From positions 54,402,052 through 54,466,051 of the forward strand of contig NC_065574.1 in NCBI RefSeq assembly GCF_937616625.2: DNA of 64,000 nt, read 5' to 3'. Numbering within the stretch: position 1 is the first letter of the stretch; each line of letters starts with the position of its first letter. The position numbers were made by a program, and so were the translations under genes. The stretch is from Mercurialis annua (lineage: Eukaryota > Streptophyta > Magnoliopsida > Malpighiales > Euphorbiaceae). Of this stretch, positions 46,901 to 56,372 are shown one piece after another. The notes under the pieces were generated by a model. That model was not told where the DNA came from and ran no database searches. It worked only from the letters and a program-made list of their open reading frames with translations.

Positions 46901-47665
46901 AACATCAGTCGTGTACCAGCAGTGCCTCAAGGATCAATGGAAAGCCCATGGCCGTTCGCCACTTGGGGGATTGACATAGTTGGACCGTTCGAAACGGGAA
47001 AACATCAAGTGAAATTCCTAATCGTCGCAATAGAGCACTTCACAAAATGGGTAGAGGTAGCGCCTGTCGCAACCATCACCGCAGCCAAAGTAGAGGAATT
47101 CTTCAAGAACGAAGTAATATGCCGATTCGGCATACCCCACACTGTAATAGCAGACAACGGCAAACAATTCAATTGCAAGCGGTTCAAGGCATTTTGCAAA
47201 GGACTAATGATCAATTTGAAATTTACTTCGGTGGCGCACCCTCAGACAAACGGAATGACAGAAGTCACCAACCGAACCATAGCACAAGGAATAAAAAAGA
47301 GACTTTCTCAGTATAAGGAGAACTGGGCAGAAGAATTATACAGCGTTCTATGGGCATACAGAACAACTCCTAGAAAAGGAACTGGCGAAACACCTTTCAG
47401 GCTCGCCTACGGCACTGAAGCAGTAATTCCAGTAGAAATTGGTATACCCAGTATCAGAGTAAACTATCTAGAAGAAGAAACTAATGAGGCTAGAACAAGA
47501 CTATGTCTAGACCTACTAGAGGAGAGAAGGGATGAAGCGGCAGCCCGAGCCGCTACATACAAGAAGCAAGCTGCAAGATACCATAACAAAAGAATGAATT
47601 TTCGAGAATTTCAAAGAGGCGATCTGGTCTTACGAAACGCGGAAGTTGGCAGAGGAAACGCATGA
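43967..47665 (+). CDS. Gypsy Pol polyprotein (protease, RT, RNase H, archaeal-type RNase H, integrase), 1232 aa
   Basis: This frame gives the enzymes for copying and inserting the element. Aspartic protease has ILIDEGSAINLI near residue 65 (the catalytic Asp is kept, but Glu follows where Thr, Ser or Asn is usual). Reverse transcriptase has YVDD near 430. RNase H begins near 575 (LYLYISTTHE). A second RNase H has WELHVDGASNEKGAG near 708. Integrase has an H..H..C..C zinc finger (HEGICGAHEG to CDKCQRH, about 930-965), GIDIVGPF near 1001 and IADNGKQF near 1061. A TGA at 47663-47665 ends the frame. In the same frame the next about 45 codons still encode a typical integrase tail with WEGPF, so this stop looks premature. 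No gag part precedes the protease. Confidence 0.92.
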   Translation: MKKMTSERVNLKDQTSQRKRKATELSTPPPVTFDGEDFGRIAEEHNEALVVAMIIEHWNVERILIDEGSAINLITKKAYESLGGDLAELKRNATPVVGFGGLPIKPNGIITLDVKLGRTRKSEELPTRFSVVEIDLPYNAILGRPFLHDSAAVTSIKALTMKIPTKQGIITIQGNRAEAKKCYEQAIKESGEAMAIEEILNHDIEEKETAPEGETKKLQLDKEKRVNLGANMNPKIESEITAMLKNNVKTFAANASEIVGIDPQVITHDLNVAEAANPVKQKKRKFSEEKQKIIAEEVEKLEKAGFIREVHYPEWVANVVIVKKANGKNRMCVDYTDLNKACPKDSYPLPDIDQLVDSTAGHAMYSLADAAQGYHQIQMKEQDQEKTSFITEGGTYCYTAMPFGLKNAGATYQRLMNFMFKDEIGKRVQVYVDDLIIKSEKEETHAKDLEETFNILNKFGMKLNPDKCTFGVQGGKFLGFMISQRGIEANPEKIKAIMDMKAPRSINEVQKLNGRITALGRFMSCSAKRCLPFFKALKGTQKFEWNEDCENAFEEIKKFLVTPPLLSRPLKGETLYLYISTTHETIGTVLVREEDNEMKPIYYISRVLKGAETRYPEIEKMALAVLTTAKKLRYYFQSHNVVVRTNQPLRKAIQRPETSGRLVHWSIQLSEHDIRYEPRPTLKAQALADFVAEITPTETGQPKPALVWELHVDGASNEKGAGAGAILRGPEKIRIEYGVNIQFAASNNVAEYEALIAGLGLALEIRTEILKIYSDSQLVVNQVKGEYQAKETGMIEYLSHVKTQLQQLEAQGGQWEIIQIPREENTEADAIAKSASELGDLFAKMQLKEILESPSTRKTEVMAIEEADSWMTPLIKYLDRGELPTDKVEAIRTIRKSANYSFHNGVLYRTSLTHPWSRCVSPQTGESILKEIHEGICGAHEGAVTIARKTILQGYYWPTIKEDAKALVKKCDKCQRHDNISRVPAVPQGSMESPWPFATWGIDIVGPFETGKHQVKFLIVAIEHFTKWVEVAPVATITAAKVEEFFKNEVICRFGIPHTVIADNGKQFNCKRFKAFCKGLMINLKFTSVAHPQTNGMTEVTNRTIAQGIKKRLSQYKENWAEELYSVLWAYRTTPRKGTGETPFRLAYGTEAVIPVEIGIPSIRVNYLEEETNEARTRLCLDLLEERRDEAAARAATYKKQAARYHNKRMNFREFQRGDLVLRNAEVGRGNA

Positions 47666-47809
47666 GTAAAGAAAATGCAGGCTAATTGGGAAGGCCCCTT
47701 CATCATAGAAGAAACTACTGGCAAAGGCGCATATAGACTAAAGACAATAACTGGGTCCATGGTACCCAGATATTGGAATGTAGAACACCTGAGAAAGTAT
47801 TATCAATAA
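47666..47809 (+). pseudogene. C-terminal tail of integrase after the TGA
   Basis: It stays open in the same frame as pol to a TAA near 47809. It includes the common gypsy integrase tail signature NWEGPF and ends HLRKYYQ. It is separated from pol only by the TGA, which sits in an apparent CpG-type context consistent with decay of a methylated cytosine. Stop-codon readthrough cannot be excluded. Confidence 0.75.
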
Positions 47810-48198
47810 ATTAATTCATGGCATGTACTTATTTCCATTTTTGAAATAAAAGGCGATTTGGCGAAACAAATCTTATAGGCTCGCTCGAGACCTAATACAT
47901 ACAATTTAACAAGAGTCGTTTGAATCTTGGTTAAAAATAATTTAGACTCGTCCGAGTCAAATAAATAAAAGGATCTGTTCGGACCTACAAATAAATTACA
48001 CCAGCAGAAGTTTAGATTAACTTCTCAAAATAACAAACGAGTTTAGATTAACTCTACAACTAAAGAAAAGCAATGGTCGAAAGATCATTATATTAACAGA
48101 AGCAAAATTACAAAGGATCCGCCTACGATCCAATACAAAAATAAGGCAAAAGCAAAAAAATACAAAAAAGCAAAAATACAGAAAGAAGAAAATAAAAA

Positions 48199-49255
48199 TT
48201 AAGACTTCTTCAGAGCATCTTGCTTCTGCTTATCAAGCTTCGCCTTCACCTCCTTCGCCAAAGAAGCAGGATCCAACTGATTGACTCCAGAAAGATCGAC
48301 GCCAGGATTCTGCTCCCGCAGCTTTGCCCCGATCGCCAACCGGTACTGAGTCATGACTTGGGAATAAAAGCTCCCAGAGTCACCCAATCGCCGGCGGAGA
48401 CGCCCCTCTTCTTTCTTCAGATCATCCCTCTCCTTAGTGAGAGCACCTGAAGAAGACTGTAGAGACTCGACTTCCTCGGACAAAGTTTGAACCCGAGCCT
48501 CTAAAGCGGAAATCTCCCGAGTCTTGGCAGATACGGAAGACCTCAGCTGCTGGATCAGACCAGTCGCCTCGCCAGCCACCTCCTCCATCTTCTGTCTCTC
48601 GGAGAGCCAGGATTCGGAATCCTTCTGAAGCTTCTTCAGTTGATCCACCGCATCCCTTCGGCGGCGCTCCAAAACAGCGATGGACTGGACCACCTGAGAA
48701 AGAAAGCAACAAATAAGAAAAAAGGAGAAGCAAATCATAATATAAAACAAAAGAAAAAAAGCATACCGAAAAACCGCCGAGACAGGCGAACTCAGCCAAA
48801 TTATCGCCATGTTCGCGATCAATGGACTCAATGTCCTCTTTTATCATAATATTCTCCATGCAAGCATGAAGAATGGCGACGTTTGAAAGTCGAGGCGGAT
48901 CTTGTGCGTCCGCCCAAGCCGCAAACCGAGGTGCCTCCTCGATAGACACCCCAGAAGATTTCTTCTTCTTGGGACGCTTGGCAGAAGCTCCAGCCTGGTC
49001 CTCAGCAGGACGTTTCTGACCGCCGGTAGGCAACCCCTTCAGAGAAGGAGCTGATTCCTTCGAAGGAAGCAAAGGCGACTCAGAAGTCGCAGCAGGAACT
49101 TGATCGCCGGAAGCAGGACCAAGATCCACCGAATCAGGCGTTGGATCCGGTACGGCGATCGTAGACGGATTAGGAACGCCACTGGTGACCTCGCCCATAT
49201 CTACAGTCATATCGACATGAAAATTGTCAAGCAAATGTTCAAGAGAAGTCGACAT
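48199..49255 (-). CDS. Antisense protein 2 of the Tat element (NLS plus coiled coil), two exons, about 327 aa
   Basis: Exons 48767-49255 and 48199-48693 join in frame across a GT-AG intron of 73 bases. The first exon is Pro/Ser/Asp-rich and holds a basic nuclear signal (KRPKKKKSSG). The second is a long heptad-rich coiled coil (SALEARVQTLSEEVESLQ, then KERDDLKKEEGRLRRRL). Reverse-strand genes in this position are known from Tat-lineage elements, and their function is unknown. It probably forms one gene with the antisense frame at 49298-49991, because the junction has GT-AG borders. The simple join is off by one base, so a frameshift or a different splice is needed. Confidence 0.6.
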
Positions 49256-49297
49256 CCTACAAAACAAAAACATAACAACAAAAGATTAGAAAAATAC

Positions 49298-49991
49298 CTT
49301 CTAAAGGAAGACCCGCCAAAAGTATTTCACGGCGACTCAAATACTGTTCTAAAAGAACGCTGTACTTGGGCTTATCAAAACGACAATCCGACAGCAAAGA
49401 CAGGGCGAAGTCCTTCTCCCCATCATCCAGATCAGGTACATTAGTAAGCGAAACCTTACTAGAAGTAAAACTCCGCGAAAAAGAGGAGAAAGAAGAGTGC
49501 TGAACCAAGAAAAACTTAGGGGTCCAACCCTTCAAAGAAGAAGGAAGACTAAAAAGAGATCGATTCGGTCGACCACCAGCAAAAATAAATTCCTCACCCT
49601 TTCGGCGGGAGAAAACATAAAAATAATTAAAAAGAGCAAGCGAAGGCTCCTGCATCCGAACCCTACACGATTCCATAAAAGAACAAAGAAGGCGAATCGC
49701 GTTCGGATGCAGTTGACCCAAAGGAACACCTAAATTATGACAGACCTCTACGATTAAAGACTCTAAGGGAAACCTAAGACCCGCTAAAAGCTGTTCATGA
49801 AAAATTACTATCTTGGAAGGCGAATCGGTGCTATGATTCGCCCGATACGATTTTGCCGGTCTCAGAATAACATACGACTCAGGAAAGTTAAATTCCTCGG
49901 CATAACCAAGTATCTGCTCTCTTGACAAGGAGCTCCGGGTATATTCTAGCTCGTCACGAGCACCCTTCGCCCCCTCAGTTACTTCTGACAT
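49298..49991 (-). CDS. Antisense protein 1 of the Tat element (gypsy-associated 'putative plant transposon' domain)
   Basis: About 231 codons start MSEVTEGAKGARDEL and end at a GT donor after LEG. The central part (LRFPLESLIVEVCHNLGVPLG, HPNAIRLLCSFMESC, FNYFYVFSRRKGEE, WTPKFFLV) matches by eye the domain of reverse-strand proteins in plant gypsy elements, listed as putative gypsy-type transposon (PF04195). It lies between pol and the right LTR, on the opposite strand. The likely continuation is the coiled-coil frame to its left. Confidence 0.65.
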
Positions 49992-50608
49992 TTTAAAATT
50001 TTTAAAATGGGGGGGAAACACGGAATGATGATGAAATTAAAACTCTAAAAGATCAAAAGAAAGGAAAAGACGAAGAACAAGACGAAGAACAAGAAGAACA
50101 GAAGGAATAAAATCAAAACTGAAAAACTACCAAGAAATTAAATTAGAGAAAAGGTAAAATACCTCGCAAGCAAATACGCAGGATCAAAAGAAAGGTAAGG
50201 AGCAACTTGAAAACGAGGAATCTTGACAGCAGAAGAAGGAAACCCACAGAAAGCTTGAAGAAATCGAAGGTTAGCAGTTGCAGAGAAAGCAAAGGTTGAA
50301 GAAGAAAGAAAATGAAAGAAAATGAGCAATTATATGCCTGAACCAAAGAAACTGAAAAGACGAGATCCCATAATTACAAATAAGGACCAACTAATAGCGC
50401 ACGAAGACACTTGTCATTCATCCAGTCATAACCCTCTACTGATGGACAACATGTGGCAACGCAGAATCTTACTAAAGATGAAACGTCGCCCACAAACATA
50501 TGAAACGACTCGCCCGGAATACAAAACGACTCGCCCGTATAAAAGAACTCAGCTCCAAAAGAGCTAAAATCCACTAAGGCATAAATGCCAAACTACTTCA
50601 GCTCACTT

Positions 50609-50621
50609 GCGGGGGGGCTAA
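50609..50621 (+). other. Polypurine tract of the gypsy element
   Basis: gcgggggggctaa directly precedes the right LTR, the expected position of the plus-strand primer. Confidence 0.75.
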
Positions 50622-51216
50622 TGATGGATACCGAATCCTACTGTAAGTATAATGGAGCCGAGTTGCAGGAGATCCACTCCCAGGCGACACCGGACTCCCC
50701 CCTGAAGACCGAAAGATATGAAGGAGATGCCGAATCTCTAAGATTCGGTAACACGCTAATAAAGACCGAATCCCACATGATCCGCCGAAAGCGCGTCAGG
50801 TCCAAGATTCGGGTAAACGACTAAATATGGAAATATTGTCCTATTCGGACACAAACACTATATATGGAAGGATAAGCTCTACTTTAGGAAGATAAGGCTA
50901 TTTAGGAAGACGTTCCTAAATAGGATTCTTATCAGATTAAGGTAGATCCCGACAAATCAGGAGAATCTCTACGATACGGCCGAATCCCTACAAAGTAGGA
51001 TTCACCTGCCTAATACAACTCTACTAGGTATATTCGACTACTATAAAAGGAGCACGAGGTATGCCTAGAATGACAATTACATTTCATATACTCAAAACGC
51101 TGCTCAAAGCTCTAGACTGACTTTAGCATCGGAGAGTTAATCGGACAACCACCGTCCGGTTAGCTTCTACCCTGTTTTGCAGGTTCACTCACCGGTTCAG
51201 AAGGCAGACTCCATCA
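50622..51216 (+). repeat. 3' LTR of the gypsy element
   Basis: Same length as the left LTR (595 bp), with three transitions noticed between them. Followed by the target duplication ATTCA. Confidence 0.95.
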
Positions 51217-51332
51217 ATTCATAAAAAAAACTTAAATATTGTTTTCAATAATTTAATTAATATTTAATACAAACAACGGGTCATGTAAATGTCGCTCACG
51301 TGCGTAGCACGTGGCCGAATGCTAGTAACTAT

Positions 51333-52469
51333 TCTATAAGTGTGAAGGGGGGGACAGGCAAAATTACACTAATACCCTTTAAAAATTAAAAAATTTACAA
51401 AGTTATTAATTCTAAATTAAAGTAGTAGAATAATTCTAATAAGAAAATAGAAATTAAAAGTAGTTAAATAGAAGTAGGAATATAACGGAGTATACATTCA
51501 AACGAATAAACTTCTGAGAAGTGAGAAACGTAGAGAAGAAGGCAACTCTTAAGCCTGACACACACCTGCATAATATAAATCAAAAGTAGTTAAGAAGGGA
51601 TAGGAGTTAACACTAATAAATACAAACGATAAATATAATTATAGATAATAACTTGCTTTTGAGCTAAAGTACAATTTTAAAATGGGCGAATTTTTATAGG
51701 GACAATTGTAGTTTAACTTAAACTCACATTAGGGACAATTGTAGTTTAGAATTAACTCACATTTTCTTTTAGTGAAAATTATAATTTAGCTTAAACTCAT
51801 ATAAGGATTTCCTTCTGTATATATACATACGTGTTTTTAAAATATCAACACATTAGACTTTATTAAGAATATAAAAATTAAAAATTAAATAAATAAAATA
51901 ATATAAATAAAAATTTATAGATTAATAAATAGTTCAACTCCAACTCACATTAGAAAACACCAAATAACTAGAAATATTATTTCAATAAAAAATACAATTT
52001 AATTAATTAAGATTTTAATATCTATTAGGAAACATAAAGTAAAGAGAGTTTATCTTAATAAGAGTTTCAATAAAAAATATAACCTTAAATGAGTATATTG
52101 TATGCATCTTTTGTATGAAGTGAAACAATATTTAAGATTCCATGTTGTGTTATTTTTTCTGTTCACTAAATATTTGTTCTGAATTTCAAAACAAAATTGT
52201 GATATTGTCTAAATAAAATCCGTACTAAACTTTTTTTTATGTTTATGGAGTTTTCAAATTTTATCATAATTATATTTTAATTCTATCATACTATTATTAA
52301 AGTTGAAATTTTTTTATTTCCATTAAAAAGTTAATACTTTACTAATTAAATATAAATTGAAATTATTAATAATAATATATTACAAAAATAAATAACATTT
52401 AAATATAAAATTACAAATAACGGGTCATATAAATATCGTTCACGTGCGTAGCACGTGGTGAAAAACTAG
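51333..52469 (+). mobile_element. Helitron 3 of the run
   Basis: The 5' end TCTATAAGTGTGAAGGGGGG starts a few bases after the end of Helitron 2. The 3' end has hairpin CACGTGCGTAGCACGTG, then gtgaaaaa and CTAG (52466-52469) followed by T. Non-coding, about 1.1 kb. Confidence 0.8.
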
Positions 52470-53018
52470 TACTATATATAAAAGCACGGATGGGGGGGGA
52501 CAGGCAAATTTACCAAATACTCCTTTTAAATCTATAATTAAATAATGGTTTTATGGTCATTCATTAATTATTTATTTATATTAAAGATATATTATAAGTA
52601 GAATCCTAATAATTAGATATGTTATAATTTGAGTCCTAATTGAAATAAAATTATATTATATATCAATTACCTATTTTATTCTTAATCAATTGCCTAATTT
52701 CTAAAGTGAACATCCTATTTTACAATAAAAGAGTAATCTATGTGGCGAAATATAAATATTAATTTAGCTTTGACCTTTGTATTATAATAACAACTGAAAA
52801 TCGGCATTACAAAGCAAAATTCTACCTATTGTATATGACTTAACAAAAATATTGTATTTGATTTATTAAAGGAAATAAGAATTTGACATGAATTAGGAAA
52901 CTACATAATCTATAACAAATTAAATACCAAGATTTAACAAAATTTATATATCAATATTAGAGAACTATTATTATTTTCGTATTCACTGTTTATTCGTCCA
53001 TTTAATATATCAATATTA

Positions 53019-53243
53019 GGAGAAATTCTTAGATAGACCGAGTCTACCACGTCATCTGTAGACTAAGCCACTCATAATGCAACACCTCATTAAAATGATG
53101 GCAAAATCGTAATATCACCATTAAGATTTGGATATATTTATTGCACATTATTACAATATTACCATCATTTTAATGAGGTGTTGCATTATGAATGGCTTAA
53201 TCTACGGATGACGTGGTAGACTCGATTTACCTAAAAATTCTCC
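53019..53243. mobile_element. Foldback miniature element with about 85-bp arms
   Basis: The ends GGAGAAATTCTTAGATAGAC and (reverse complement) GGAGAATTTTTAGGTAAATC open arms that match nearly perfectly through caacacctcattaaaatgat. The flanking 7-bp repeat AATATTA lies at 53012-53018 and 53244-53250. The centre is about 50 bases. Superfamily unclear. Confidence 0.75.
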
Positions 53244-53286
53244 AATATTAGAGAACTACTAACTTAACTTAAATTCTTTTTATATA

Positions 53287-55135
53287 GGCTTAATACATCT
53301 GCGTGTCCCTGCACTTTTCTCTTTTTGCACATAAGGTCCCTGCACTAATATACCCCATCATTAAATCCCCGCACTTTAACTTCCCTCATCTTGAGGTCCC
53401 TCTGTTAACCTTCTGTTAGCGCGTGTAGCACACGCGCCGTTAATGAGAGTAGAATTCATTTTTGTAGTTTGATATATACAAATAAGGTCCCTACACTTTA
53501 AATTTTAAGTCCCTGCATTTTTAATTTATACAAATAAGATCCCTGCACTTTGATTTTATAGAAATGAAGTCCCTATAATTATTTTCATAAAATAAAAAAA
53601 ATATATTTTAATATATATAGTTTAAAAATTATATAATTTTTTTAATTAATAATATAAGATGTTAATGCAATTTAATTATCTTTTTATAATGTTTAAATTA
53701 ACAATAAGAATATAAATTAAATTAATAAAAATATTATAATTTTTTATTTTTTTTAGATTATATTAACGATCACTTCATAAAAATAAATATGATTTAGATA
53801 TTAGAGTATATATCGTAAATGAGATCCTTACTCGAAATATATTCAAAATTAATTTTAAATTTTTTTGCAGGCAACTTAGATAAAATTAATATTAAAATTC
53901 CATTTAGACTTTTATCTTATATGTCTCCTCTAGAAAATGAAGTAGCCAGCTTTGTCTTGTAAGTTCATAAAACACACTCAAATTCAAAATTGACATATAT
54001 GAGGATCGACGTCTGTTTACACCTGTAAGTGCAATGTTGTTATATTATTGAAAAAAATAAAAAATATTGGTATAGAATATCATTTTAATATTTTAATAAA
54101 AAAATATTAAAATTAATTTTATTTATGTGACTTAATATTTACTTTTAAAAAGTAGAAAGTCTAGTTCACTTTTATTTCTTAACATGATAAAAAAATTAAT
54201 TAATTTTATTTTTTATTTAAAGCTAAGTAATAATAATTTAAAAATTTAATAAATTATATTAACGATCATTTTATCAAAATATAAATATGATTTAAATATT
54301 AGAGTATGTTTCGTGAATGAGTTCCTTACTCAATTAATATTCAAAATTAGTTTAAAAAAATTTAAAGGTGACATAAAAAATTATTAAGAAATTAAAAATT
54401 CATTCAGACTTTCGCTTGATATGTCTCCTCTATAAATGGAAGTAGACAGCTCGAACTTGTAAGCTTATATAACATACTCAACTTCGAAGTTGATATATAT
54501 TAAAATGAACGTTTGTTTACACCTCTAAGTGCAATGTTGTTATATTATCTAAAAAAATAAAAATTTATCGGGATAGAATATTATTTTAATTATTCAATAA
54601 TAAATATTAAAATTAATTTTATTTCTCTAAGTTAATGTTTACTTTTTAAAATAAAAATTAAATTCACTTTTATTTTTCAACATAATAAAAAAATTAATAA
54701 TTTTTATTATTTATAGATGAATAATAATAAATTAAGCATTTAGTAAGAATAATTTAAATATTCAATAAAATAATAGTTAAAAGATAGAAATTTTGACATT
54801 ATTATTATTTAAATATGTTAAATTCATACCCATTAAAAAAATATAAGTTTTAATATTTTATACTTAATTTTAGTTTTATTAAACTAAAAATTAATGTATA
54901 TTTATACACAATCTCTACATTTAAAAGTGTAGGGACGTAACATTAAAAAATTAAAAGTGCAGGGGTCTAAAGTTAAAAAAATTGAAAGTGCGTTAACGGC
55001 GTCAACACTCGCCTTAACAGAGGGACCTCGGGATAATGGAAGTTAAAGTGCAGGGATTTAATGATGGGATATTTTAGTGCAGGGACCTTATGTGCAAAAA
55101 GATAAAAGTGCAGGGACACGCAAATGTATTAAGCC
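53287..55135. mobile_element. MULE-type non-autonomous element, 1.85 kb
   Basis: The terminal inverted repeats are about 150 bp, starting GGCTTAATACATCTGCGTGT on the left and GGCTTAATACATTTGCGTGT at the reverse-complemented right end. A perfect 9-bp target duplication TTTTATATA lies at 53278-53286 and 55136-55144. The arms include gtccctgcactt repeats and, on the left, a palindrome gcgcgtgtagcacacgcgc. The interior has two diverged copies of a segment with 'gatatgtctcctct' (53930 and 54417). No gene seen. Confidence 0.85.
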
Positions 55136-55496
55136 TTTTATATATAATTAGAACTATAAAATTAGTTAATATAAAAATGATTACTTGAAAAAATTCACTT
55201 AAGACAATAAGACGTTTGTTAAATAAATTGATATTACCTTTAAAATATATTCATAAAATACACTTACTACCACTAATTTAATTAAATATCTTAATCTAAT
55301 TTATAAAGATACTTTCTAATCCGGTAAAAAATCTAAATAATTTATTATTAGTTATATAGAATATATTAGTATAATCATGATAAAGTTAATTTATAATATA
55401 ATTTATAAATAAATATTATTAACGTCAATTAATATACTAACAAATATTTGACGAGTCACACTACTAGCCACGTGTGAAACACGTAAAGCGACACTA

Positions 55497-55497
<1 letters not shown>

Positions 55498-55536
<39 letters not shown>
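55498..55536. repeat. (TA)n microsatellite
   Basis: About 18 ta units at the right edge of the Helitron run. Confidence 0.95.
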
Positions 55537-55539
<3 letters not shown>

Positions 55540-55554
55540 CATATGCAAATTTTT

Positions 55555-55685
55555 ATGTTACACTCTCTCTATATATGTCTAGCTGGGTGGGTCCTTGTGG
55601 TTGATCAATGAGAAAACTCTTTTAATTGGCTTGGAAAAGTCTGTTATTCATCTGAAATCAGACACAAATATGGATTTAGACAAAC
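55555..55685. repeat. Duplicate of the receptor-kinase upstream region (matches 62970-63100)
   Basis: Both places share the text ctctctctata/aa, tgtcta(g/a)ctgggtgggtcc, ttggaaaagtctgt and gaaatcagacaca. This piece belongs to the duplicated promoter whose other part is at 40780-40940. The Helitron run separates them. Confidence 0.8.
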
Positions 55686-55829
55686 CAAACCAAACCAACA
55701 AATTTGGTTCGGTTCAATTTAATAAAATAAAAAAATAAATCTGTTTGGTTCAATGTTGGTTTTGAACCTAAATTTTTAATTTCAGTTTAAAGACAAATCA
55801 AACCAAAAAAATAGAACCAATAGAAAAAA

Positions 55830-56158
55830 GGCCAAACCTTTCATAAAAGTTTCACAAAAGTCCCGACCTTTCAATTTTGTCGATTTTGGCCAAAAACAAA
55901 TTATTTGATTTCAATTGTGGCCAACTCTCAATTTGATTTCAATTTGCCTATGTGACGCCTATGTGGCATGCCAAATATTGAAAGGTCAGGACTTTTGTGA
56001 AACCAAATAATCCATTTTTGGCCAAAATCGACAAAATTGAAAGGTCAGGACTTTTGTGAAACCAAATAATCAGTTTTTGGCTAAAATCGACAAAATTGAA
56101 AGGTCAGGACTTTTGTGAAACTTTTATAAAAGGTTTGGCCTTTTTACAACATTTGGCC
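55830..56158. mobile_element. MULE-type miniature element (GGCCAAA family, copy B)
   Basis: Both ends read GGCCAAA inward, and the inner tracts (cgacctttcaattttgtcg and its complement) match the copy at 11765. The 9-bp flanks TAGAAAAAA and TAGTAAAAA differ at one base. It lies inside a relic rich in CCAAACC/GGTTTGG tracts (about 55680-56290). Non-coding. Confidence 0.75.
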
Positions 56159-56372
56159 TAGTAAAAATGAACCAAACCGACTAGTTCAGTTCATATCGAT
56201 TTATAAAATTTATATCCTTATAAATTCGGTTTGATTTACAAAAAAAATAAATTCTAATTCAGTTTGGTTCGGTATGCCTATCTACACCCCTCAGAATTTA
56301 TTGTTAATATGCAAGAAATGAAACATCAATTCCATATGCCTATCTACACCACTCAGAATTTGTAAATGGTAA

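Larger units (their letters stand above)
43297..51216 (+). mobile_element. Ty3/gypsy retrotransposon, Tat lineage, 7.9 kb, no gag
   Basis: Two 595-bp LTRs (43297-43891, 50622-51216) differ at three positions noticed, all transitions. The 5-bp target duplication ATTCA lies at 43292-43296 and 51217-51221. A primer-binding site follows the left LTR and a purine tract precedes the right. The pol gene encodes protease, reverse transcriptase, two RNase H domains and integrase. The second, archaeal-type RNase H places it in the Tat lineage. Only about 75 bases separate the primer site from the protease-side start, so gag is missing. Antisense reading frames lie between pol and the right LTR, as in other Tat elements. 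The low LTR divergence implies a young insertion. Confidence 0.92.
41960..51325 (+). mobile_element. Helitron 2 of the run, interrupted by the gypsy retrotransposon
   Basis: It starts TCTTATATGTGGGAAGGG a few bases after the end of Helitron 1. It ends with hairpin CACGTGCGTAGCACGTG, then gccgaatg and CTAG at 51322-51325. Without the retrotransposon (43297-51216 plus one copy of ATTCA) it is about 1.4 kb. Degenerate 3'-end-like segments recur at about 42995, 43085 and 43220. Non-coding. Confidence 0.8.
52471..55497 (+). mobile_element. Helitron 4 of the run, interrupted by two miniature elements
   Basis: The 5' end is actatatataaaagcacgg then ggggggga, with the initial TC less clear than in the others. 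The 3' end has the hairpin ACGTGTGAAACACGT, then aaagcgaca and CTAG (55494-55497) followed by T. It contains a foldback element (53019-53243) and a MULE-type element (53287-55135). Its own DNA is about 0.95 kb. Confidence 0.7.

Noticed and set aside
44200..47316. Many minus-strand and alternative-frame reading frames across pol
   Set aside because: Shadows of the pol frame. None has a domain or independent context.
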